A stretch of 64,000 bases of DNA from Isochrysis galbana (lineage: Eukaryota > Haptophyta > Isochrysidales > Isochrysidaceae), in contig CM030937.1 in the NCBI GenBank assembly GCA_018136815.1, positions 3,027,820-3,091,819 on the forward strand, given 5' to 3'. Shown piece by piece: positions 49,750 to 59,453 of this stretch. Numbering within the stretch: the stretch's first letter is position 1; the number at the start of each line of letters is the position of its first letter. A program made the translations under genes and the position numbers. The notes beneath the pieces are model-generated. The model did not search any database. It was not told the DNA's origin and saw nothing but the letters and a program-made list of their open reading frames with translations.

Positions 49750-49975
49750 TTCAGGATTTGAAATCTTGAGAAAAACGTGTTTCTTGAGCTTTTCCTCAAA
49801 CTTCGAATTGTGAATTCTGAAGGTATCCTTCATTGTTTGCTTCAAGATTTGCGTTTTCCCCCTCCACTGACACTGCCCCATATACCGTAAGATCTTGTGA
49901 TAAAAACCTTTATCTTGACACTTGGCGAATTTTCACCCTTAGAAGTTAAAAAGCCCTGCATGACCGCCCTCGGAC
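49750..49975 (-). repeat. TIR-family end, inverted
   Basis: The reverse complement reads GGGCGGTCATGCAGGGCTTTTTAACTTCTAAGGGTGAAAATTC, then CAAGATAAAGGTTTTTATCACAAGATCTTACGGTAT, following the left ends at 8473 and 54863 over about 110 bp. It is a right end without a visible partner. Confidence 0.7.
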
Positions 49976-50521
49976 TGGCGACCTGCTGCGAAATGCATCC
50001 TCCGAGCAACTAAAGAATACTAGAATACAGACCCCCCCGCCCGCCCGCTGGCGAGCCCGGTGAGCTCCGACGCCGCTGCTGCTGGCGGGGCTTTCCTCAT
50101 CAGGCATGGGGGGGGCCCTCCGGGGGCTCTTGATCACCGACCGCCCCGCGCCGTAGCGAAGGGGGGCGGTGTTGACAAACTGGCGGAAGGGGGGGGGCGG
50201 CCGAAAAGAAAACGACGAGGGAGCCCTTCCCCTTCCCCTCCCCCCCCCCTCCCTTTCCTCCCCGCGCGCGGCTCGCCGATGAGCTTCATTGGGGAGGGGG
50301 GGGCCCGCGGGCGCGGGGAGACGCGAGGCAGCTCACTCTCCCCTTCCCCCCCCCCCCCTCTTCCCCCTCCCCCCCCCCCCCTCCCCCTCTCCCTCTCTTC
50401 CCCCCCCATTCTGTCTTCCTGCCGCCGCTCTGCTCGCCTCGCCTCTGCCTCCCCCTCAGCTGCGCCAGCCTCGTCCGCCCCCCCCCCCGCCCCTACCAAC
50501 CCTCTCTCTAGCCCAGGGCCG

Positions 50522-51776
50522 ATGCTCTGCGCCGCTCTCACCGTGCTCGGGCTGGCGGGTCCCGCGCCCATGCGCGGCTCTGCCTTCCGCACCTCAAACC
50601 TCGTCATGGGCGAGCCGCTTGTCAAGCTTGGCACGCGCGGCTCGCCGCTCGCGCTCGCGCAGGCGTACGAGACCAAGCGCAGGCTCGCAGCTGCATTCCC
50701 CGAGCTCGAGCCCGATGATGCCGTCGAGATCAAGATCATCAAGACCACCGGTGACATGGTACTCGACAAGGCTCTCAAGGAGCTGGGAGGGAAGGGTCTC
50801 TTCACCAAGGAGCTCGATGTTCAGCTCCTCAATGGAGATGTCGACATCTGCGTCCACTCAATGAAGGACGTCCCCACTTGGTGCGAACGGCTTCCGCTGC
50901 TCTAGATGACAAGCTGCATGTGCTTTCTTTGATCTCTGATCGGAGCTTGTGTGCCTGGGCGATCCACCCACAGACAGCCGCATGCCTAGTGTCGCACCTC
51001 AGTCGTGCACCCTCTGACCTTGTCCGTGTGCTGCTATCTACAGGCTCGTGCCGGGAACCATTCTGCCCTGCAACCTTGAGCGCGAGGACACCCGAGACGC
51101 GTGGATTTCCCCCAACTGTGAGTCGCCCTTCGATCTTCCGGCCGGCTCCATCGTCGGCACCGCCTCGCTCCGCCGGCAAGCACAACTGCTTGCGCGCAAC
51201 CCCGGCATCAAATGCGTCAACTTCCGGGGAAATGTGCAGACTCGCCTCAAGAAGCTCGGAGAGAACGTGGTTGATGGCACGCTTCTTGCAAACGCCGGCT
51301 TACGCCGCATGGGCATGGAGGAGCACATCACCAAGATCCTCGAATTTGATGAGATGCTTCCGGCAGTCGCCCAGGGTGCGATCGGCATCCAGTGCCGTGA
51401 GGGCGATGAGCGCATCATGAAGTATTTGGAAGCACTCAACCATCCGCCGACGAAGGCAGCGGTCGATTGCGAGCGCGCATTCCTTGCCGCGCTGGACGGC
51501 AATTGCCGTACCCCCATCGCAGGTCAGGCGCGCCTCGTCAACGGCGAGCTGATCTTCCAGGGTCTGATCGCCAAGTGCGACGGGTCGGAGATGCACAAGG
51601 TGTCCAAGGCTGGCAAGGCGGAGGATGCCGTGAAGATCGGCAAGGAGGCTGGTGCCGAACTCAAGGCGAAGATCGGCAACGTGGAGGACTTCTTTGGCGA
51701 CGAGGAAATTGCTCCTGAGCCCGTCTCCTCGATGAGCGGTAAGTCCACCGATGGACTTGGCGGCTACACCTCGTAG
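50522..51776 (+). CDS. hemC: Porphobilinogen deaminase (hydroxymethylbilane synthase), plastid-targeted
   Basis: Polymerises four porphobilinogens to hydroxymethylbilane in haem and chlorophyll synthesis, in the plastid. Exon 1 is 50522-50880 and exon 2 is 51044-51776 (GT-AG intron 50881-51043, phase 2), giving about 363 aa. The start M-L-C-A-A-L-T-V-L-G-L-A-G is a signal peptide; G-S-A-F follows, and the mature part opens V-K-L-G-T-R-G-S-P-L-A-L-A-Q. Catalytic Asp116 is in H-S-M-K-D-V-P. The block L-P-C-N-L-E-R-E-D-T-R-D-A follows the intron, then G-T-A-S-L-R-R-Q-A, F-R-G-N-V-Q-T-R and G-N-C-R-T-P-I-A-G, with Cys274 that carries the dipyrromethane cofactor. The frame is open upstream to 50060, but that part is C-tract-coded proline; the 50522 ATG was chosen for its targeting signal. 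C-rich leader at 50225-50415. Confidence 0.95.
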
Positions 51777-52845
51777 GTGGACTGCAAATTCCGACACCAG
51801 CATCACCGGCTTTCGCCAGCCTCTAGCTAGAGTTATCGGCATGCTGCCCTTGACCCATCTGATACTTCTCGTGGGCGATGTGCCCGCATCGAATACCGTC
51901 GCGAGACCGGAGCGAACTCCGGATTCGAGCAGATTCCCGCCAGCCAATGAGAACAATGTGCCAATGTGTATCGACCATGCTGTGTCCGCAGCGCGCGGCA
52001 ACGCAGTGTGCATGAGACGAGTCAGGTCGGAACGAATTCGAACGAGTTTGTGAGTCTGTGATCTGTTGTGATGCGCTTTGCATAGGCATCAGGGAGCCGT
52101 TCGGCGAAGGCCGGCGAACCCGAACGGCGTGGGGACTATTGTGTAGTGCTCGCAAGACGTGCGTCCTCTCTACTATTGCTCCTCGTTATTGGCCACCACA
52201 CATACACCACACACTCATGCTCGCGCACTTTTGCCGTGACGTGTCTGATCGTTTTTGATTTTGCTGTTTCTCAACCTTCTATAAGTGGGGGTCAATGGAG
52301 GCCTCGCGCCCCTCTCGCTCCATCGCGGACACCCTGCTGGTGGGCCTGTCGAGTCGAGCGGCGCTTGCCGGAGGGTTCTGAGCCACTCCGTCGCGAGCGC
52401 CACCGGCGGCTAGCACGGCGCTTTGGCCCTCCTCCCCGCCGGGAGTCGGGTGAATGAAATTCTGGATTGGGTCGGGCAACTCCATTTGGGTGTTTGGACT
52501 GGGGACGAACGGCGGACGAAGGGCGATGGGGCGGCGAGGCGCTCCTAGCGGCTAGCGGCCCGTAGTTAGTAGGGCCTAGTGGCTCTAGTGCGTGATGGAT
52601 AGTGATAGTGAGAGATTGTGCTAGACCTACAAAGAACCTTTCCCTCAAGGGAGACTAGACTGCTAGAGTGCAGCGACGCAGCGAACAACGACGGACAACG
52701 ATCCTGAGAACAATACACCGACTCACGAACACACCAGAATCGTTCACCTAAACCAAGCGGAACATCAAGGCCATCAATCAAGTGAACCGAGACTACCTCC
52801 AGGGACCGGTACAGGTACAAGCGCCGCCCATGAACGGAAGTTCCA
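51777..52845. other. Downstream flank of hemC, no gene seen
   Basis: Probably 3' untranslated region followed by spacer. None of the open frames resembles a protein family. Confidence 0.4.
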
Positions 52846-52847
52846 TA

Positions 52848-52990
52848 CACCGAGCCCCTAAGTAGAGCACGAGGGGACGAGCCGCAAGGCAGGTGCGAGG
52901 AGTGGTAAGGGAAGTGGACGAGGCTACGAGATAGGTGTGCAGGACCGCGCGTGTGGCGTGTGGCGAGAATATTACGCGAAGTTTTCTTTT
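52848..52990 (+). repeat. SINE-like module copy
   Basis: CCGAGCCCCTAAGTAGAGCACGAGGGGA, GCCGCAAGGC and GGCGAGAATATTACGCGAAGTTTTC correspond to 25228-25372. It is followed directly by the TIR-family end at 52991-53189. Confidence 0.65.
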
Positions 52991-53189
52991 GCTAAAGCAT
53001 GGTTCATCGTTCCTGGCAGGATTCCTGGTTGCTGGGGCTACCGTGGGAGTCTGGGCCCAAAGGGCATCGGATATGTGCTCGTTACACCTATCCGGTCAGC
53101 ATATCCAAAATCTCGTGATGAATCCTCAATCTTCAATGTTGACTTGGTCGATTCATCCTTAGAAGTTAAAATAGATGTTTGACCGCCGC
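52991..53189 (-). repeat. TIR-family end, inverted
   Basis: The reverse complement starts GGCGGTCAAACATC and continues TTTTAACTTCTAAGGATGA, then AAGATTGAGGATTCATCACGAGATTTTGGATATGCT, similar to the left ends at 8473 and 54863. Confidence 0.65.
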
Positions 53190-54073
53190 CCATGATAGCT
53201 GCTCAAATTAAGATGTAAGATGCAAGATTAAGGTGGACATTAGCCCTGAATCTTCGCACAGATGACAGTTTGTTGGCGGGCGGTGTCGCGCCTTTGCTCT
53301 TCCTCTGTATGACTCATCAACAAGAGCGATAGCGCGGATTTGCGACGATTTGCGATGTACTCGAGTACTCAGCGCCAGCACTCGTGGTTGTTTGTGACCT
53401 TGTGACCTTGTGTGCCCTTGGCATGCGTGCTTGTACGGTGGGCTCGCCTTGGTGCGTTTGGTGCATGCGGCAGCCTGCGCCCTACCTCGTTCTCTCGCAC
53501 ACACTCACTGCCACATTAAGACCTCCCACACTCCCAGCTGCCAGCACATGATGCTATTTTGCACAGCACCAAACAATGTCAAACGGATCTCACTCGAGTG
53601 AGAACGGCAAACGGGCAATCGCCTGAGCACACGGCCGGTAGGGTCGCACATGCCCACGCGCATTAACTGCATCCCGCTGCCACCACTATGACTATCCGAA
53701 GCAATCAGTATCAAGCGACAAAACAAAAGGGATATTGTGTCAAAACAACAGGACAGGACCGTATAGCGCACAATCATGCATGTGATTCATTCACGACCAA
53801 CCTGATACCTTTGTTGGGAGTAGAACGCAGCATGCCTTTCTATTCGCATTGGCGGCGGGATTCCATGAATCCTGTGCATGGGTGCCTTGCGCCAGCGCAC
53901 AATGCAGATGCCGCACCGGTAACGAGGAACTGTTGAGGCCGATACTTCGACAATGTATCCTTGGTGCCTGACACCCACACAAGGTACCAATAGGCATTCC
54001 AGGTGGAAAGTTTTGCATACATGAAGAAGTGGACAAAGACGTCCTCAATTAATGATCCATGGCGTCTTGGGCG
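53190..54073. other. Spacer, no gene seen
   Basis: A minus-strand frame near 53787-53990 is open but not recognised. No conserved motif or splice structure supports it. Confidence 0.35.
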
Positions 54074-54718
54074 TCAATCAACGTCAATGATTCCCTCGAC
54101 GTCCACGACGCCCCCATCATTCCGCATGCCTTCCCGCAGGAAGATGCCAGACTCTGAGCGCGTTGTCGTCATTATGCTGCCGCAGTTGGTGCACTGGTGG
54201 CGCCCAGCAGCCTTGATGACTTGTTGCGGAAAGCCACACTCTGGGCAGGCACCCTCTATCAAATTGGAAGATAGGTACAGATTGATGAGTTGGCCACCGA
54301 TGAGCGGTACCAAGATGAGAAAGAGAAAGAATCCGTTGATGAATTGAATAACGTTCCAGAAGGCACCAGACCCAATGAGGAACAGGACAACAGCAGGGAA
54401 GACGAGCGATGACGGGTTGAATCCGCCCCCGCCCCCTCGATTGAAGCCGCCACCGCCCAGGCGCATGGTGACCTCCGAACCGCCGCTACGCTTGACAGGA
54501 GTGACAGAGACCAGCCGGGGCTTTGGCTCGTGAGCTGGCCTTGTGCAGTAGTATGCCGCCACATGCACTTGCTCCACTGCCTCAGGTCTGCAGCCGAGCA
54601 CTGTGCGCGTGTGGAGAGCGCATGGTCTGTCGGGTCGAATATGACGCGGGGAAATCGCGCTGACGGTCGAAACAAGCAGCGCGACGAGGACCGTGAGGAG
54701 CACGCGCGGGCCACGCAT
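54074..54718 (-). CDS. Membrane protein with C-terminal zinc ribbon, probably plastid
   Basis: Predicted 214 aa from the ATG at 54718. It begins with M-R-G-P-R-V-L-L-T-V-L-V-A-L-L-V-S-T-V-S-A, a signal peptide, followed by a basic stretch. A Gly-Asn-Phe-rich linker (G-G-G-G-F-N-R-G) precedes two hydrophobic helices (about residues 110-125 and 130-152). After them comes C-P-E-C-G-F-P-Q-Q-V, then C-T-N-C-G-S-I-M, a C-x2-C ... C-x2-C zinc ribbon, and an acidic tail. I recall chloroplast membrane proteins of plants with the same order (helices, then N-L-x-E-G-x-C-P-x-C), but no function or family name is certain. Any organelle location rests on the N-terminus only. Confidence 0.68.
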   Translation of the reverse strand: MRGPRVLLTVLVALLVSTVSAISPRHIRPDRPCALHTRTVLGCRPEAVEQVHVAAYYCTRPAHEPKPRLVSVTPVKRSGGSEVTMRLGGGGFNRGGGGGFNPSSLVFPAVVLFLIGSGAFWNVIQFINGFFLFLILVPLIGGQLINLYLSSNLIEGACPECGFPQQVIKAAGRHQCTNCGSIMTTTRSESGIFLREGMRNDGGVVDVEGIIDVD

Positions 54719-54861
54719 ACTGCTGCGCGCTGCGGCGAGCTGCTTCGAGTTGGCGCGCGAGGTGGCGCGCGAGCAGGGAGGGAGTGGTGGCACGACGAGA
54801 TTATTATACTACTACTACAGAAGTACTCTAGTATAATCCTTCACTTTTTTCTTGTCCTTGA

Positions 54862-56310
54862 TAGGGCGGTCAAACAGGGCTTTTGACTTCTAAGGGTGAA
54901 AATTCAGTAAGTCAAGATTGAGGTTTTATCATGAGATCTTAGGGTATGCTACTGGTAATGGGTATATTAGGCAGAATCTTTGTTACGGATGCCCTGCCCC
55001 TCTGTCCTCTCCCGTATTTACTTTCTAAGTCCTGTGGGATCTCCCTCTCTTCTCTCTCCCTTCACGTGAAGGAGAGGCGACGGGCCTCCTCTCTTCTTTT
55101 CTCCTTCTTCTCTTGCTCACCTCCCCTTTTGCGCGTATCCCGTTAACGTTAGTTATCTACGTGTTACTGTGAATGTGCGTTTGATGGTGGTGTGTGAGAA
55201 TTGTAAGAGGGGACTTTTTTTTATCCGGTTCTGTTCTGGAGAGAGCGCGAGCGATGGCGTCGCTCTCCCTCCGCATGGCCGCCCTGGTTACCGTGATGGT
55301 ACCAGGGCGATAATCTTATAAGAAACATGCACATTTTCGACGCCATTTCAACACACAGACCATAGACCCGGAAACGTTTTCGCACTCGTGCGAAATCGAC
55401 GTCGACCACAAAAGACAAAAAAGCATCAGAGGTCGCGCTGTGCGCTGTGCGACGCGCGCCTGCGTTCCCCGGGCACGGTTACCCCCGGGCATGCAGTACA
55501 GAGCCCTGCGCGGGCGCACCGCGTCGCCTGCGCCCTCCACCTCGCCCCTCGCCCCTGCTTGCTGCTGGCATGCATCTGCTGCTATCTGCTATGTGCTGCC
55601 AGCCCCTCGCGCGCATGCAGTGCGCGGCTGGCGGCTGGCCGCGAGCCATCAAAATGACGGTGCTGCGCATGATGGGCTGGCCCATCACGCGCGGCACCGT
55701 CTCAGCATGGCGAAAGGTGTTGCCTGCTGGCCTCTGGCCTCTGGCCTTTGGCCTCCTGGCCGCGCAGACCCTCGCCAGAGCGGCCACAGGCCGCTTGCGA
55801 GCTTGCGAGGCCACTGGCGAGGCCAGCGACCATCGCTGCGGCCGCCATCGCGCGCCGCCGCAGGAGAAAAGGATCAAATTGATTATAGTTTTGCCAAATT
55901 ATCATCTTTGTAATTCTAATTTTTAGTCTTCGATTCACCAGTCCAAGACACATATGAGTGAGCACAATACATGACCACCGGCATGCCCAAATGCCAATGT
56001 TTCGGTAGCCAACCAGTCTTACCATATGGGACTGTCGAACCATAGAGAGAAAAGGAGGGGTTGTCTCTCGAAATCGAACGTGAGACGCTCGAAAACACGA
56101 GGCTGTCCGTCAATTCTGCACGTCGACGCGAAAAAAAAACTACTTTTTGTGCTCCATGTTGGGATGTTGTGCTATAAAAACGGGCGAACTATTGACTGGC
56201 CCGTGCTTTGCGGGCACGACTTGTGTGTCTCCGAACGTGAATGGCCCTGGAGGCCATCCGTCCATCCGTGTGTACAAAAACTCCAAAAGTTGGCTCGAGG
56301 GGCTCGAGTG
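54862..56310 (+). repeat. TIR-family copy related to 8473-9485, with an insertion
   Basis: TA-GGGCGGTCAAACAGGGCTTTTGACTTCTAAGGG begins the copy. It follows 8473-8588, then, after the insertion at 54980-55311, follows 8590-9485. No right-hand inverted end is visible before the PTRHD1 gene, so the copy is truncated or diverged at its right. Confidence 0.78.
54980..55311. mobile_element. 332-bp insertion with AATCT flanks
   Basis: Relative to the copy at 8590 this segment is extra. The pentamer AATCT lies on both sides (54975-54979 and 55312-55316), suggesting a target duplication. Near its right end is a hairpin, GCCCTGGTTACCGTGATGGTACCAGGGC. No obvious terminal inverted repeat. Confidence 0.55.
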
Positions 56311-56825
56311 AGACAGACGAGCCACACCGCGGCTAGACAATCACGCACGGAGACACATCGCCAGCCGACACGTGCGAGAGGGACGCAATAGCCCGGGTTC
56401 CGATAGCCGAGCGATCACACCAAACCAACAACAGGCCTGCCCGGAACCCGCACTCTGAACCAGGCTCATGGTAGCGCACCGGAGCCGTACCCGTACCCCG
56501 GATGCCAAAGACAAAGGAATGATGGGGGGAAGGAGAGGTGGAGGGAAGGGAAGAGAAGGGCGATGTCAGTGGTGATAGGGAAGTACCCTAGTTTAGTAGG
56601 TGTGTAGCCCAGAACCTTCAGATGTTTTTTTTTACCTCCACGATGTACAACGATGCTGAGTATACAAGAAAAGGTACACGACAAATTGCCGCTGTGATTG
56701 GCAGCAATCTGGGACCTTAATAACAAAGATGCATGCACACGGTTAACTGCGAGACACGCGACGCAAGTACTCCGCGCAGCATGTTGCTCGCAGTAGGGAA
56801 ACTTAAGGTCATCTACCCGGGTACT
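56311..56825. other. Spacer, no gene seen
   Basis: Lies between the repeat and the PTRHD1-like gene. No recognised coding. Confidence 0.35.
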
Positions 56826-57437
56826 CTACTTGAATAGCTGATATTTTTTGAGCAATGGAGCCACAACATCACGTGGGTAAGGTTTGAGAGCGAGCGCCGT
56901 GGGGATATTTTCAGGTTGTTCAATCCATAGATGGTGAACGATGCCTCCGTCTTCCAATTTCTGGGCGAGCGCCCGCAATTGAGCCTCGCCCTTGCACTCC
57001 TTGACCACCTTGTGCATGCGTGGCATGTCTGACAAGTAGGATTGCACATCGCCGTCGTCACGGTGTACCCATATGACAGCGGTGCAAGCATGGCATGCCT
57101 GGGCTATGACCGAACCCACGGGCCATTCCATCGTTTTCAACAAGTCGCGCCTGACAACCACAAATTGCACGAGTGTCGAGCCACCGCTGCCACAGGCTGT
57201 GCTTGCTTGTACTTCTGTCGGAGCATCGCCTTCAAGAGGCAAAGCCGTCTCCAGCTCTGCACTGGCATGTGAGGTGCTGACGGCCTCGCCGCTAGCCGAG
57301 AGGTGGATCGAAGTTACGGCCTGAGCCAGCGGGGCCATAGTGATCGCTGCAGGCTGTGTGGCCATCAGCGCCGCCGCGTGAAGCCACGCAGTAGAGAACA
57401 GGGTGAGCTGGTGCCACCGACGAGGCGCGCAGCGCAT
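56826..57437 (-). CDS. PTRHD1-like peptidyl-tRNA hydrolase domain protein
   Basis: Predicted 203 aa, intronless, from the ATG at 57437. The last 125 residues match PTRHD1, a PTH2-fold family: L-V-Q-F-V-V-V-R-R-D-L, then W-P-V-G-S-V-I-A-Q-A-C-H-A, M-H-K-V-V-K-E, L-E-D-G-G-I-V-H-H-L-W-I-E-Q-P-E-N-I-P-T, and P-Y-P-R-D at the end. PTH2 enzymes cut peptidyl-tRNA. PTRHD1 proteins have a related fold, and their catalytic role is less clear. The first 75 residues are not in the family; the opening M-R-C-A-P-R-R-W-H-Q-L-T-L-F-S may be a targeting sequence or leader. Confidence 0.88.
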   Translation of the reverse strand: MRCAPRRWHQLTLFSTAWLHAAALMATQPAAITMAPLAQAVTSIHLSASGEAVSTSHASAELETALPLEGDAPTEVQASTACGSGGSTLVQFVVVRRDLLKTMEWPVGSVIAQACHACTAVIWVHRDDGDVQSYLSDMPRMHKVVKECKGEAQLRALAQKLEDGGIVHHLWIEQPENIPTALALKPYPRDVVAPLLKKYQLFK

Positions 57438-58261
57438 GAAGGTGCCAACCAAGGGTTGCTACTAGAGTATAGTAGTAGTATTACTTTTTACTCTTCAGGG
57501 TGGCGGCCGTGACGCGGGCTCCGAGTCCCCCCCTTTCCTTTCCCCCCCCCGAGCGGGAAGCGGAAAGCGTGCGCACCTCTGGCGCGAGGCGCGAGCGCAG
57601 AGCCCCCCTCCGGCTACGCTCGACGCAAACGGCTAGCCGAAGGCACCGAAGGACGCTTTGACTTCGACATTGTCTACCTATGCTTACGAACTGCGAACTG
57701 CTCACCGCTAGCCACTAGCTCACGGACACAGGTCACACGAAACGACACCTACACACGCAAGACGACAGGCATCAATAAAAAAGGAGAACACACACTAGGA
57801 GAGGAACGAAACATTGCCTGGCATCGTCATCTACCTCAGCTCCTGGAATACTTTAATATTAAAACGCCTCGGCGCATGTTGGCGGCGCTGCTAGAGTATA
57901 GGCCGCACACGCAACGTGGACCGATGACAAGCACAGCAGTATCGTACACCGTGCTGCTTCATATGTGCTCCCTGCCGAAGACGCATTATGTATGTGTTGT
58001 ACCATCATGGAGGCACAGCTACCTGCCATGATGCAGCAGCTATCAATGCCGCAAACCAATCTATAGCTTATCAAATGCGACATGTTCAAGCGCGTCTGAG
58101 ATTCCCTAGGAAAGAACCAAGGCAGGCGACGGAATCTCAAAAGCGAGGGAGGACTGTCAGAAGGAGACCATGGGCCCGTGGAGACGCTTTGAGATGAGGC
58201 CACCAATATGTTTATGCCAGTCATGGGCATTAGGTTAGGGGTGTGGGCAGTATATCCCCCA
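57438..58261. other. Spacer between PTRHD1 and EF-hand genes, no gene seen
   Basis: Includes a short purine tract and several short open frames. No conserved frame is visible. The part next to 58262 may be the EF-hand gene's 3' untranslated region. Confidence 0.35.
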
Positions 58262-58993
58262 TCACATCATCGCCTTGTACATCTCCCAAAACCACTGCTT
58301 CGTCACCGTCAGCTTCTCCGGGATTTGCACTCCGTTTGGAGCAGGTGGAATCGCTATCTTCGTGGGCTGGCCATCGGCGAAGTATGCGAGTGCTGCCTCT
58401 GCCTGCGGGCAAGTACATAACAAGGGTTCAAAGCAAGTCAACCAACGCGAGATGACGCTCTCTATGGAAGGGCAGCGGTGTGCAATGAGAGCGCGCGTCG
58501 TGGGGCGGGGCCACCTCGCTCAATTCCAACACGCCATTCGCGTCTACATCGAAATTCCGGAAGAGGAACGCGGCATGCATTTTCATAAATCCTGCGATGT
58601 CGAGCTGCCCATGACTGTTCGCATACTGCTTGAATCCCACGGGCAAATGCTCCCTAGCATACGCAGGCATTGAGGGGAAGTCCTCGCATAGCGCTGAGGA
58701 GAGCTCATCGAATGAAAGCCACCCGTTGCCGTCAGTGTCGTACTTGTTGAACAGCGCCTGCGTCCTCACCGGTACCTGCTGAAGAAGCGGAGAGCTGAGT
58801 GAGACGGTGCTTGGGGGTGGGGGGGGGGGGGGGGAGGAGGCGCTTCTGCGCTTCAGGACATGGCTGGAGCACGCGGGACACGCCCGGAGGGTGAAGGCGC
58901 GTTGGTTTGACCCACCCTGTTCGGAGACGAGCCTGCCGGCTCGGCTGTCGCCACGGGCGTCTCGCCGGCGAGGCACTTGCGCAGGCACTCCAT
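58262..58993 (-). CDS. EF-hand calcium-binding protein, three exons
   Basis: About 159 aa from exons 58993-58916, 58775-58515 and 58402-58262, all with GT-AG boundaries in phase 0; exon 2 could start three bases earlier at a CAG. Two canonical EF-hand loops are visible, D-T-D-G-N-G-W-L-S-F-D-E (residues 39-50) and D-V-D-A-N-G-V-L-E-L-S-E (102-113), so two Ca2+ sites are likely. The second loop ends exactly at the exon 2/3 junction. Exon 3 ends in W-F-W-E-M-Y-K-A-M-M. The first 26 residues start M-E-C-L-R-K-C-L-A-G and are variable. A partner, enzyme domain or membrane segment is not seen, so it is a small sensor or adaptor. The intron between exons 1 and 2 contains a run of about 20 G/C. Confidence 0.8.
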
Positions 58994-59453
58994 CGCGTGC
59001 GTCCGGTCCCACAACCCACACGAGAGAAGGGAGAAGAGAGAGAAGATCAAGAGAGAGAGAGAATAGGAATACCAAGAAAAAAGATCAGAAGAGAAGGGGT
59101 AAGAGTAGAGTAAGGAGGGATGTGTGGTGGGTGGGTTGAGGCGAGGAGAGAGAGAGAGAGATCGTAGTCGTAGTAGAGTAGTAGAGTAAGTACTCTACTC
59201 TAGACCTAGCAGTCTAGTACTCTAGTAGTAGCAGTCGAGGTAGGGCCAGGTAAATACTTTTACAATTTGTTTTGCAAGTTTGGGTGGCTGCTCAAGCGCT
59301 TCAGAAGTTTTGGCCTTCTCTACAAGTGGGCTGCAAGTTTGGGGGCGCGGCGCCCTCTCTCTAATAGTATAATCCCTCATCCTAAGGGTAAAATCGCCCT
59401 CTCTACAATAAAACACCGAATGGTCACGTTCCCCGAGTAGTATAGAGTAGTAC
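58994..59453. other. Spacer with hAT motif array
   Basis: GA-rich simple repeats (59040-59160) and ACTAGTC/TAGAGTA words. At 59270-59345, GCAAGTTTGGGTGG, AGAAGTTTTGGCC and CAAGTGGGCTGCAAGTTTGGGG match the array at 48835-48910. No gene. Confidence 0.5.

Noticed and set aside
50060-50521. Longer start of porphobilinogen deaminase
   Set aside because: The extension is low-complexity and would mask the signal peptide and the G-S-A-F motif.
53787-53990. Open minus-strand frame 3' of the zinc-ribbon gene
   Set aside because: No splice link or conserved motif was found. I do not support it as an exon.
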